This document shows, piece after piece, positions 33,266-41,963 of a stretch of 64,000 nucleotides of DNA. Below the pieces are notes generated by a model. That model was not told the origin of the DNA. It made no database searches and was given only the letters and a program-made list of their open reading frames with translations. The stretch lies in contig NZ_JNNU01000014.1 of NCBI RefSeq assembly GCF_000732195.1, forward strand, positions 62,001-126,000, in the 5' to 3' direction. The stretch is from Neorhizobium vignae (lineage in GTDB: Bacteria; Pseudomonadota; Alphaproteobacteria; Rhizobiales; Rhizobiaceae). Every line of letters begins with the position of its first letter. Position 1 is the first letter of the stretch. The position numbers and the translations under genes are program-made.

Positions 33266-35173
33266 ATGACTGGTGCGATCAAATACCTGCCGGCCAGGAC
33301 GTTCGTTGCCGTCGCATTCGCCGTTTTCGGCTTTGTGGGACTGATCGTCTGGGGGGAATATTCCAGCTGGAAATCCCAGGTCTCTCACGTCGAGGCCGAG
33401 CTGATCCAGACGGCCAAGGCGCTGGTGCAGCATGCCGACGATACGGTCGATATGGCGAAGTTTCCGCTGGCAGCCGTGATCACCCAGATCCAGCAGGAAC
33501 GCGGTGCGCCGGACATGCCGGCAAAGATCACCCAGGTGATGAAGAGTCAGGTCGATACCACCCCTTGGCTCGACGCTCTCGCCGTTATCGACGCCGACGG
33601 AAGAATGATCGCAACATCGTCTTCGATCGACGCCAGCGGTCTCAATTTTTCAGATCGGGAATATTTCGTCTTCCACCAATCCTCCGAGACGCGGGAGCCC
33701 GTTTTGGGCAGGCCGTTGAAGAACAAGTTATCCAGCCAGTGGATATTGCCCGTCACCCAAAGGATCAGCAATCCGGACGGGAGTTTCGGCGGAGTTGCGC
33801 TTGCGGCCTTCATCCTCACGGAACTGACCAATTTCTTTCAAGGGTTCAGCCTCGGCAGTGAGGGATCCTTCCTGTTGGTCCGCCGCGACGGTGTCGTGTT
33901 GGCGCGCGCCCCATTCCTCCAGACACTGCTGGGATCGAGCGTCTCCACCTACGACCTCTTCACGACCCACCTTCGCCAAAGGGGTTCCGGCTCCTATCAC
34001 TTCACGTCGCCGATAGACGAGACGCAGCGCATAGGTGGCTTTTATCGGAGCGAGCACAGCGGAATGGTCGGGCTTGCCGCGGCATCCGAGTCCGAAACGT
34101 TGGCGACCTGGATGAGGGGCGCGCGGATCCGCTGGATGTCTTGCTTCATCCTGGTGACGATCACCGGCTTCCTGGTCTGGCGCTGGCGACGCCAGATCAT
34201 GTTGCGGCGGGCGAGCGAAGCGTTGCTGGTGGCGCGCGAAGCTGAATTCCGGCTACTGGCGGAAGGCTCCGGCGACCTCATCCAGCGCTTCAACGGCCAT
34301 GGGATCAGGGAATATCTCTCCCCATCCGTCCGGGAGATATTCGGCGTCGATGCCGAGGCGATGCTCGGCACCCATATCCTCGAGAATCTGCATGAGGACG
34401 ATCACGACGTCGTCAGCCAGGTCATGGATCGCCTGCGGGAAGGATCGACCAGGGAAAACATGGTCGTCCGTCGCAAACGGGCCGACGGCAAGCAGATCTG
34501 GCTCGAAACCACGCTGAACAGGCTGCCGGGCGGCACTGGCGGCACGGATATCCGCATCGTTGCCGTCACCCGCGACGTCACGCGCCAGAAGAACATCCAG
34601 GAGGAGCTGGACACGCTCGCCAATACTGACGAGCTCACCCAGCTTGCCAATCGCCGTTCCTTCAACATTCATTTCGAGGATATGGTGCTGCAGGCCGCAC
34701 AGCAGCGCACGCCGCTTTCCATTCTGATGATCGACGCGGACCGTTTCAAGTTCTTCAACGATACCTATGGCCACGCCGCCGGCGATGACTGTCTGCGCGC
34801 GCTCGCGGATGTCGTGCGCGGTTCGATCCGCCGGTCGAAGGATTTCGTGGCCCGTTATGGCGGCGAGGAAATCGCCGTCCTCCTGCCGGATACGGATGGT
34901 GCCGGCGCGTCGAAGGCGGCGGAAAACATCCGCCAGCGCGTCGCCGGTCTTCGTTTGCCGCATGAGAAGAATCTTCCCTGGGGGTATGTGACGATCAGCA
35001 TCGGCATGGCGACCTTCTATCCCGCAAGGGGCGAGAGGCTGACCACCGGCGAGCTGTTCGAGCGCGCCGACCATGCGCTCTACCGGGCAAAGAACAGCGG
35101 CCGCAATCAGGTCGCGGCTGCCGAGCAAGAGGCGTCAATGGCAACCGGCCGATCGGATATCAGGTCGGTCTGA
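33266..35173 (+). CDS. membrane diguanylate cyclase with Cache and PAS domains
   Basis: A 635-residue protein. First helix about 12-32 (TFVAVAFAVFGFVGLIVWGE), then a periplasmic double-Cache sensing domain to about 285, second helix, a PAS domain (AEFRLLAEGSGDLIQRFN to VTRDVTRQKN) and a GGDEF domain. The active loop is RYGGEEIAV, and an inhibitory I-site RSKD stands five residues before GGEE, so it should make c-di-GMP with product inhibition. The ATG at 33266 follows GGGAGAGAGA; an upstream in-frame start is unlikely. Its signal is unknown. Confidence 0.9.
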   Translation: MTGAIKYLPARTFVAVAFAVFGFVGLIVWGEYSSWKSQVSHVEAELIQTAKALVQHADDTVDMAKFPLAAVITQIQQERGAPDMPAKITQVMKSQVDTTPWLDALAVIDADGRMIATSSSIDASGLNFSDREYFVFHQSSETREPVLGRPLKNKLSSQWILPVTQRISNPDGSFGGVALAAFILTELTNFFQGFSLGSEGSFLLVRRDGVVLARAPFLQTLLGSSVSTYDLFTTHLRQRGSGSYHFTSPIDETQRIGGFYRSEHSGMVGLAAASESETLATWMRGARIRWMSCFILVTITGFLVWRWRRQIMLRRASEALLVAREAEFRLLAEGSGDLIQRFNGHGIREYLSPSVREIFGVDAEAMLGTHILENLHEDDHDVVSQVMDRLREGSTRENMVVRRKRADGKQIWLETTLNRLPGGTGGTDIRIVAVTRDVTRQKNIQEELDTLANTDELTQLANRRSFNIHFEDMVLQAAQQRTPLSILMIDADRFKFFNDTYGHAAGDDCLRALADVVRGSIRRSKDFVARYGGEEIAVLLPDTDGAGASKAAENIRQRVAGLRLPHEKNLPWGYVTISIGMATFYPARGERLTTGELFERADHALYRAKNSGRNQVAAAEQEASMATGRSDIRSV

Positions 35174-35340
35174 TCTGCCGGCCACGATCACGGGCGCGTT
35201 ATTTCCTTGATAAATGCCAGGTTTCGTGCTTGACGCCCGCCCGCAGGGGGATACTAAGAAACATCCCTCACCGACGGCCGTTTGACCGCCGAACATCCAT
35301 CCCTATCGCGTTCGCCGCGTGGCGTCCTCCAGGTGAATCC

Positions 35341-36801
35341 ATGACCCATCCAAGCTCCAACCGGGCGCTCGTCATTGCGGCCGTCATGGCAAGCATGGCG
35401 ATGATCGCAATCGAGGCGACCATCGTTTCGACGGCCATGCCGCAGATCGCCGCCCAGCTCGGACAGCTGAACCTCTACAGCTGGGTGTTCTCCTCCTTCC
35501 TGCTGGCGCAGACGGCAATGACCGTGGTGTTCGGCAAGCTCTCCGATATCTACGGCCGCAAGCCGATCATCCTGTTCGGCACGGCAATCTTCCTGATCGC
35601 TTCCATTCTTGCGGGCTTTGCCTGGTCGATGCCGTCGATGATCGCCTTCCGGCTGTTGCAGGGCATCGGTGCCGGCGCGATCCAGCCGGTCATCATGACC
35701 GTCGTCGGCGATCTGTATCCGGGGGCGGAACGTGGCAAGGTCCAGGGATATCTCGCCAGCGTCTGGGCGCTTTCTGCGGTCGTCGGGCCGCTGCTCGGCA
35801 GCCTCATCGTCCACAGCCTGCCCTGGGCCTGGGTATTCTGGATCAATGTTCCGATCGGCATCATGTCGGCGGTGGCCTTCATTCTTTTCCTGCGCGAAGA
35901 AAAACAAACCCGCACGGCATCGATAGACTTTCTTGGGGCGGGGCTCTTTGCCGTGGCCATTTCCGCCCTAATGATCGCGCTCACTGAAACCGAAGGCGCC
36001 ACCGCCTACATGTTCGTTTCGCTGGCGATCTTCCTTGTCAGCTTCATGCTGTTCATCTGGCAGGAGCGGCGCGCCGAGGCCCCGATGGTTTCCCTCCAGC
36101 TCTGGCTGAAGCGGCCGATCGCATTCGCCAATACGGCGGTCTTTCTCGCCAGCATGGCGATCATGGGCCTGACGACCTTCCTGCCCATGTATGTGCAGAC
36201 GGTGCTCAACCGCTCGCCGCTGGTGGCCGGTTTCACGCTGACGATGCTGCTGGTCGGCTGGCCGAGCGGCGGGACCTTCGCCTCGCGGATGTTCCCGCGC
36301 TTCGGACTGCGGCCGCTGATGATCGCCGGCAGCCTTTTCGTTCCGGTCGGGGCGTTTCTCCTGGTGCTGCTGACGCCGGAAAGCTCGCCCGTCCAGGCGG
36401 GTGCCGGCTCGCTGCTGATGGGCTTCGGGATGGGCCTGCTCAATATCTCCGGCCTGGTGATCATCCAGGACAATGTCGGCTGGTCCGAACGCGGCAGCGC
36501 GACAGCCTCCAACGTCTTTTCCCGCAATCTCGGCAGCACGCTCGGTGCAGCACTTCTCGGCGCCGTCCTGACCTACGGGCTTGCCAATTCCGTCGCGGGA
36601 CCGATCACGTCCGATCAGTTGCGCGATCTGCTGCAGGGCGTCGGCAACGGACTTGCGGCCGGTTCGCCCATCCGGTTGGCGCTCCAGCACGCGCTGCACA
36701 TGACCTTCATCGCGATGTTCCTGATCACCGCTCTCATCATCGTCGCCTGCCTCTGCGTGCCCGGTGTGACGAAGCGCACCGAGGCCGTGCAGGAAGGCTG
36801 A
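35341..36801 (+). CDS. MFS drug-type exporter, DHA2 family (14 helices)
   Basis: A 486-residue transporter. Seen: IEATIVSTAMPQIAAQL (motif D1), GKLSDIYGRKPIILFG (motif A), LLQGIGAGAIQPVIMTVVGD and the motif C segment AVVGPLLGSLIV; 14 hydrophobic stretches fit the EmrB/QacA group. The start ATG at 35341 (MTHPSSNRALVIAAV) is where the family begins. Substrates cannot be predicted. No linked regulator; it faces msrA and shares a bidirectional hairpin with it. Confidence 0.88.
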   Translation: MTHPSSNRALVIAAVMASMAMIAIEATIVSTAMPQIAAQLGQLNLYSWVFSSFLLAQTAMTVVFGKLSDIYGRKPIILFGTAIFLIASILAGFAWSMPSMIAFRLLQGIGAGAIQPVIMTVVGDLYPGAERGKVQGYLASVWALSAVVGPLLGSLIVHSLPWAWVFWINVPIGIMSAVAFILFLREEKQTRTASIDFLGAGLFAVAISALMIALTETEGATAYMFVSLAIFLVSFMLFIWQERRAEAPMVSLQLWLKRPIAFANTAVFLASMAIMGLTTFLPMYVQTVLNRSPLVAGFTLTMLLVGWPSGGTFASRMFPRFGLRPLMIAGSLFVPVGAFLLVLLTPESSPVQAGAGSLLMGFGMGLLNISGLVIIQDNVGWSERGSATASNVFSRNLGSTLGAALLGAVLTYGLANSVAGPITSDQLRDLLQGVGNGLAAGSPIRLALQHALHMTFIAMFLITALIIVACLCVPGVTKRTEAVQEG

Positions 36802-36814
36802 GGCTTTCGAGACG

Positions 36815-36841
36815 CCGCTATCGCCAGACGGGCGATAGCGG
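36815..36841. terminator. bidirectional hairpin between the MFS gene and msrA
   Basis: Perfect 11-bp stem CCGCTATCGCC (36815-36825) / GGCGATAGCGG (36831-36841) with a 5-base loop between two convergent genes. T runs are poor on both sides, so termination efficiency is uncertain. Confidence 0.55.
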
Positions 36842-36858
36842 AATGGTACCCTTGGGTC

Positions 36859-37587
36859 TCAGTTGCCGATGCCGGCCTCTGCGACCAGGACCGGCTTGTC
36901 GCGGTAATCGCTCGGGAACAGCTTCTTGAGGTTCTCGATCTTCGGCAGGTCGTTATAGACGATATAGGGGTAGGTCGGGTTCTGGGTCAGGAAGTCCTGA
37001 TGATAGGCTTCCGCCGGATAGAAGGCCTTGCCGGGCTCGATGGTCGTGGCAATCGGCGCGTGGAAGAGCTTGGCCTTGTCGAGCTGGTCGATATAGGCCT
37101 TGGCGACGCGGGCCTGTTCCGCGCTGGTCGGGAAGACCGTCGAGCGGTACTGCGTTCCCGTATCCGGCCCCTGGCGGTTGAGCTGGGTCGGGTCATGGGC
37201 GACCGAGAAATAGATCTGCAGCAGATGTCCGTAGGTGACCTTCTTCGGATCGAATGTCACGCGAACCGCCTCCGCATGGCCGGTCTTGCCGTAACCGACC
37301 GTCTCGTAGACAGCGGTCTCCTTGGCGCCGCCGGCATAACCGGAGACGGCGTTCTTGACGCCCTCGACATGCTGGAACACGCCCTGGACGCCCCAGAAGC
37401 AGCCGCCGGCGAAGATGGCGGTTTCGGTCGCAGCCGTGCTCGCGGCCTGGTCGATCGTGGGGGCGGGGATGGCAATTCCCTCCTGGGCCGTGGCGCGGCT
37501 GGCCGCGCCGAACGTCAGGCCCGCCAGAACCAGTGCCGTGCCGGCAAAGGCGGTGAGGCCATAGGGTGTTTTCGCTCTGTTTTTCAT
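36859..37587 (-). CDS. msrA: exported peptide methionine sulfoxide reductase A
   Basis: A 242-residue protein: signal peptide (PYGLTAFAGTALVLAGLTFG, cut near ASRATAQ) then a full MsrA domain with the nucleophile in AIFAGGCFWGVQGVF, AVSGYAGGAKETAVYETV, GHAEAVRVTFDP and the EPGKAFYPAEAYHQDF region. It repairs the S form of oxidised methionine in periplasmic proteins. The ATG at 37587 lies just behind the msrB stop, 43 bases away, so msrB-msrA are one operon. Which reductant feeds it in the periplasm is unknown. Confidence 0.92.
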   Translation of the reverse strand: MKNRAKTPYGLTAFAGTALVLAGLTFGAASRATAQEGIAIPAPTIDQAASTAATETAIFAGGCFWGVQGVFQHVEGVKNAVSGYAGGAKETAVYETVGYGKTGHAEAVRVTFDPKKVTYGHLLQIYFSVAHDPTQLNRQGPDTGTQYRSTVFPTSAEQARVAKAYIDQLDKAKLFHAPIATTIEPGKAFYPAEAYHQDFLTQNPTYPYIVYNDLPKIENLKKLFPSDYRDKPVLVAEAGIGN

Positions 37588-37630
37588 GGCGGTTTCCTCA
37601 ACCGAAGTGAATGAAGGATAGGGAGGCGGA

Positions 37631-38125
37631 TCAGGCCGATACGGCACGGAATTTCATGACCGCGCCGTTCATGCAGTAGCGCAGGCCGGTCGGCTTCGGT
37701 CCGTCGTCGAAGACATGGCCGAGATGGCCGCCGCAACGGGCGCAATGAACGGCGACGCGGACCATGCCGAGCGTGGTGTCGCTCACCGTGCCCACGGCGT
37801 CCTTGAGAGGCGCCCAGAAGCTCGGCCAGCCGGTGCCGCTTTCGAATTTCGTCTCCGACGAGAAAAGCGCCTGGTCACAGCCGACACAGGCGAACGTGCC
37901 CTTGCGATGCTCATTGAGGAGCGCGCTGCTGCCGGGATATTCGGTGCCCTCTTCGCGCAGGATATTGTACTGCTCCGGCGTCAAAAGCTTGCGCCATTCG
38001 TTCGCCGTATGGGTCACGGGGAAACTGTTTCCGGCCGCCGCGAACGTCGAGCGGATGCTCGCGGCAAGAGGGACTGCGGCGAGCGCCAGAGCGCTGCCGG
38101 CCAGGAATATGCGTCTGTTCATCAT
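37631..38125 (-). CDS. msrB: exported peptide methionine sulfoxide reductase B
   Basis: A 164-residue protein with a Tat-like signal (MMNRRIFLAGSALALAAVPL) and a complete MsrB domain: zinc pairs CVGCD and CARCGGHLGHVFDDG, FESGTGWPSFW, and the catalytic Cys in GLRYCMNGAVMKF. It reduces the R form of methionine sulfoxide. Cofactor Tat export (zinc) fits a folded substrate. Start at 38125 follows GGAGG. First gene of the msrBA pair. Confidence 0.92.
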   Translation of the reverse strand: MMNRRIFLAGSALALAAVPLAASIRSTFAAAGNSFPVTHTANEWRKLLTPEQYNILREEGTEYPGSSALLNEHRKGTFACVGCDQALFSSETKFESGTGWPSFWAPLKDAVGTVSDTTLGMVRVAVHCARCGGHLGHVFDDGPKPTGLRYCMNGAVMKFRAVSA

Positions 38126-38251
38126 GGTGGAGCCTCCCGGTCCATAATCTGCTTTCCTGCATGATTACGGAAGAGGCAGGCGATTGGTTACACACATCGC
38201 CGCGAAACACCGAAACGTGATCTCGCCTCGACGCCCGTTTACTCACCGCGG

Positions 38252-38283
38252 TGAAGGCCCTGAACCGGAAGCCAGGGCCTTCA
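38252..38283. terminator. strong hairpin after the phosphoketolase gene
   Basis: TGAAGGCCCTG (38252-38262) / CAGGGCCTTCA (38273-38283) is a perfect 11-bp stem beginning just outside the stop codon of xfp on the minus strand. No clear T run follows, so it may protect the 3' end of the pta-ackA-xfp mRNA rather than terminate alone. Confidence 0.5.
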
Positions 38284-38294
38284 TGGATGCGGCG

Positions 38295-40688
38295 TCAGCG
38301 TGCCGGCCATTTCCAGTCACGGATTTCCGGCATGTCCTGGCCATGTTCGCGGACATAGCGTGTATGTTCGCCAAGCTTGCCCTTGAGCATGTCGATCACA
38401 CCAGCCGCCTTTTCCTTGAGGCCCGGCACCCGCTCGATTGCTTCGATGGCGAGGTGGAATCGGTCGAGTTCGTTCAGCACCGTCATGTCGAAGGGCGTCG
38501 TCGTCGTACCCTCCTCGATGAAGCCGCGCACATGGATGTTCTGGTGGTTGGTGCGTTTGTAGGTCAGCCGGTGGATGAGGTAGGGATAACCGTGATAGGC
38601 GAAGATCACCGGGCGGTCGGTGGTGAACAGCCGGTCGAATTGCTCGTCGGGCAGGCCGTGCGGATGCTGGTCCTGGGACTGCAGGGCGAGCAGGTCAACG
38701 ACGTTAACGACGCGGATCCTCAACTCAGGTATCGCCTCGCGTAGCAGGGAAACCGCGGCAAGCGTCTCCAGCGTCGGCACGTCGCCGGCGCAGGCCATCA
38801 CAACGTCGGGCTCGACCGCACCGTCCTCGTTGCTCGCCCAGTCCCAGATGCCGATTCCGGCCTCGCAATGCCTGACCGCCTCATCCATGGTCAGCCATTG
38901 CGGCTCCGGCTGTTTGCCGGCGACGATGACGTTGACGCGGTCCCAGGTCTTGAGGCAGTGGTCGCCGATCCATAAGAGTGTGTTGGCATCCGGCGGCAGA
39001 TAGATGCGAACGATATCCGCTTTCTTGTTGGCGACGAGATCGAGGAAGCCCGGATCCTGATGGGAGAAGCCGTTATGGTCCTGCCGCCAGACATGCGAGG
39101 TGAGCAGGTAGTTGAGCGAGGAGACGGGCTTGCGCCACGGCAGTTCGCGCGAGACCTTCAGCCACTTGGCGTGCTGGTTGAACATCGAATCGATGATGTG
39201 GATGAAGGCCTCGTAGCACGAGAAGAGGCCGTGCCGGCCGGTCAGCAGATAACCTTCCAGCCAACCCTGGCAGAGGTGCTCGGAAAGCACCTCCATCACC
39301 CGGCCGTCGCGCGAAAGGTGCACATCGTAGGGCTCGATTCTTTCCATCCAGACGCGGTCGGTCACCTCGAAGACATTGCCGAGCCGGTTGGACTCGGTTT
39401 CGTCCGGGCCGAAGATGCGGAAGTTGGAATTGGCGTCGTTGAGCTTCATCACGTCGCGCAGATATTTGCCGAGGATTTCCGTCGTCTGGACCATGTCGGC
39501 ACCTCGCGTCTTCACCGGCACCGCATAGGCGCGGATGTCGGGCACGATGAGTTCCTTGCGGATCAGGCCGCCATTGGCATGCGGGTTGGCACCCATGCGC
39601 CGTTCGCCGCCGGGCGAGAGCGCCCGCAACTCCGCCTTCAGCCGGCCGTTGTCGTCGAAAAGGTCGTCCGGATCGTAGCTCCGCAGCCAGTCCTCGAGGA
39701 TCTTGCGGTGGCCGTCGTCCTCGCGGCAGCCGGAGACCGGTACCTGATGGGCGCGCCAGAAACCTTCGACCTTTTTGCCGTCCACTTCCTTCGGTCCGGT
39801 CCAGCCTTTCGGGCTGCGCAGCACGATCATCGGCCAGCGCGGGCAGGCTTCAGGCGCCTTGCCCTCGCGGGCTTGGCCCTGGATCGCCCGGATGCGATCG
39901 AAGACCGCGTCGAACGTCGTAGCCATCTGCCGGTGCATATCCGCCGGTTCGTGACCTTCCACGAAGAACGGCTCATAACCGTAACCCTCGAAGAGACGTT
40001 TCACGTCCTCGTCGCTGGCGCGGCCGAGAATGGTCGGGTTGGCGATCTTGTAGCCGTTGAGATGCAGGATCGGCAGCACGGCGCCGTCGCGGGCGGGGTT
40101 CAGGAACTTGTTCGAATGCCAGCTCGCGGCAAGCGGCCCGGTCTCGGCCTCGCCATCGCCGACGACGCAGGCGACGACCAGGTCGGGATTGTCGAAAGCC
40201 GCTCCATAGGCATGCACCAGCGCGTAGCCGAGTTCGCCGCCCTCATGGACGGAGCCCGGCGTTTCCGGCGCCGCATGGCTCGGAATGCCACCGGGGAAGG
40301 AGAACTGCCGGAATAGGTTTCGCATGCCGGCGGCATTCTCGGCGATCTCGGGGTAGATTTCGCTATAGGTGCCTTCCAGATAGGTGCTGGCGACCATGCC
40401 CGGCCCGCCATGGCCGGGGCCGCAGACATAGATCATGCTGAGATCGCGGTTGCGGATGATCCGGTTGAGATGCGCGTAGATGAAGTTGAGGCCGGGTGTG
40501 GTGCCCCAATGGCCGAGCAGCCGCGGCTTGATATGCTCGGGTTTCAGCGGCTCCTTGAGGAGCGGATTGTCGAGCAGATAGATCTGCCCCACCGAAAGAT
40601 AGTTCGCCGCCCGCCAGTAGCGGTCGATGAGGGTCAGTTCGCCGGAGCTGATCTCCGGCATTGTGGGCGAGGTTGTGTTTGACTGCAT
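38295..40688 (-). CDS. xfp: xylulose-5-phosphate/fructose-6-phosphate phosphoketolase
   Basis: A 797-residue thiamine-diphosphate enzyme. It splits xylulose 5-phosphate (or fructose 6-phosphate) with phosphate into acetyl phosphate and glyceraldehyde 3-phosphate (or erythrose 4-phosphate). Seen: GHWGTTPGLNFIYAHLNR, YVCGPGHGGPGM, the ThDP/Mg motif GDGEAETGPLAASWHSNKFL with HLNGYKIANPT, and a C-terminal HPHGLPDEQFDRLF. The start ATG at 40688 (MQSNTTSPTMPEI) follows AAGGAG. It is the third gene of pta-ackA-xfp, so its acetyl phosphate can go to ATP or acetyl-CoA. Confidence 0.95.
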   Translation of the reverse strand: MQSNTTSPTMPEISSGELTLIDRYWRAANYLSVGQIYLLDNPLLKEPLKPEHIKPRLLGHWGTTPGLNFIYAHLNRIIRNRDLSMIYVCGPGHGGPGMVASTYLEGTYSEIYPEIAENAAGMRNLFRQFSFPGGIPSHAAPETPGSVHEGGELGYALVHAYGAAFDNPDLVVACVVGDGEAETGPLAASWHSNKFLNPARDGAVLPILHLNGYKIANPTILGRASDEDVKRLFEGYGYEPFFVEGHEPADMHRQMATTFDAVFDRIRAIQGQAREGKAPEACPRWPMIVLRSPKGWTGPKEVDGKKVEGFWRAHQVPVSGCREDDGHRKILEDWLRSYDPDDLFDDNGRLKAELRALSPGGERRMGANPHANGGLIRKELIVPDIRAYAVPVKTRGADMVQTTEILGKYLRDVMKLNDANSNFRIFGPDETESNRLGNVFEVTDRVWMERIEPYDVHLSRDGRVMEVLSEHLCQGWLEGYLLTGRHGLFSCYEAFIHIIDSMFNQHAKWLKVSRELPWRKPVSSLNYLLTSHVWRQDHNGFSHQDPGFLDLVANKKADIVRIYLPPDANTLLWIGDHCLKTWDRVNVIVAGKQPEPQWLTMDEAVRHCEAGIGIWDWASNEDGAVEPDVVMACAGDVPTLETLAAVSLLREAIPELRIRVVNVVDLLALQSQDQHPHGLPDEQFDRLFTTDRPVIFAYHGYPYLIHRLTYKRTNHQNIHVRGFIEEGTTTTPFDMTVLNELDRFHLAIEAIERVPGLKEKAAGVIDMLKGKLGEHTRYVREHGQDMPEIRDWKWPAR

Positions 40689-40763
40689 CTTCTTGCTCCT
40701 TCGAGAGGGCGAGTTGATCGGAAACATCTGTCTTGAACTGAAGAGGGTATTCCCTGACGCAGG

Positions 40764-41963
40764 TTACGACGCGGCGGGGCGATCCTTCGCGTGAAGGACG
40801 GAAAGGCATTCTTCCGCGATCATCTGTTCTTCATCCGTGGGGATGACGTGGACGGCGATGCGGCTTGCGGTGGTGCTGATCGTGAGCGCGCTCTTTTCAT
40901 TGGCAGTCGCATCCAGCTCTACGCCCAGCCACAGAAGTTGTTCCGTGATACTTTTGCGTATCTGCGGTTGGTTCTCTCCAATGCCGGCGGTGAAGACCAA
41001 AGCATCGAGGCCACCGAGCGTGGATGCGAGCCTGCCGACTTCGCCGGCGATCCTGAGCGTGAAGAGGTCGATCGCCTCCCGAGCTTGCTTGCCGCCATCC
41101 TCGACGAGTTCGCGGGTATCGCCGCTAAGGCCTGAAACACCTAAGAGGCCGGACTTGTGGTAGAGCATGTCCTCCACCTCCTCGACGGATTTGCCGAGCG
41201 GGCCGAGGAAATGCAGAAGCACGCCGGGATCAAGCCAGCCCGGCCTCGTCGCCATGGGGATGCCGTCAAGCGTCGAGAAACCCATGCTGGAATCGCGGCT
41301 GAGACCGTTTTCGATGGCGCAGAGGCTGGCGCCACTGCCGAGATGGGCGATGATGACTTTGCCATCCGCGATATCAGGCGCCTTGGCGGCCAGCGTGCCG
41401 GCCACATACCGGTAGGACAGTCCGTGGAAGCCGTACCGCTTGATACCCTGGTCGTGATAGGCGCGCGGAATGGCGAGACGCCGTACGAGATCGGACTGCG
41501 TCGCATGGAAGGTGGTATCGAAGGAGCCGGTTTGGAACAGCGCCGGGCACAGGTGCCGGACGGCCCTGATCATCCGCAGTGCCTGGGGCTGATGGAGCGG
41601 CGCCAGTTCCGTCAACGACCGGACCTTGGCGATCGTCTCGGTCGTAAGCTCCACCGGGCCGTCGAAGGCGTCGCCGCCATGGACGATCCGATGGCCGGCG
41701 GAGGTGACTGCATCCAGATCGAAATGCGTGCCGAGTTCCCGGAACACTTCATCCAGCAGCTCGGCGAGATCGTCGCCGGCCCCGCCCTTGAGCGGCAACT
41801 CGAACTGAGCTGGGCCTTCCTTCAGATGCAGCGTGAGCGGATAGGTCCCGAAGTCGACGACGGCCTTGCCGATCCGCTCCGGCCGGTTGTCGTCCACCTT
41901 GAATATGCCGATCTTCACCGTCGAAGAGCCGGCATTGAACGTCAGGAGAAGGTTGTCCGTCAT
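40764..41963 (-). CDS. ackA: acetate kinase
   Basis: A 399-residue ASKHA-fold kinase that interconverts acetyl phosphate plus ADP and acetate plus ATP. Seen: LTFNAGSSTVKIGIF, AGHRIVHGGDAFDG, FDTTFHATQ, YGFHGLSYRYV, IIAHLGSGASLCAIENG and VFTAGIGENQPQIR. Its ATG overlaps the pta stop codon and xfp starts 75 bases downstream. In this operon it would let the cell gain one ATP per acetyl phosphate made by phosphoketolase. Confidence 0.95.
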   Translation of the reverse strand: MTDNLLLTFNAGSSTVKIGIFKVDDNRPERIGKAVVDFGTYPLTLHLKEGPAQFELPLKGGAGDDLAELLDEVFRELGTHFDLDAVTSAGHRIVHGGDAFDGPVELTTETIAKVRSLTELAPLHQPQALRMIRAVRHLCPALFQTGSFDTTFHATQSDLVRRLAIPRAYHDQGIKRYGFHGLSYRYVAGTLAAKAPDIADGKVIIAHLGSGASLCAIENGLSRDSSMGFSTLDGIPMATRPGWLDPGVLLHFLGPLGKSVEEVEDMLYHKSGLLGVSGLSGDTRELVEDGGKQAREAIDLFTLRIAGEVGRLASTLGGLDALVFTAGIGENQPQIRKSITEQLLWLGVELDATANEKSALTISTTASRIAVHVIPTDEEQMIAEECLSVLHAKDRPAAS

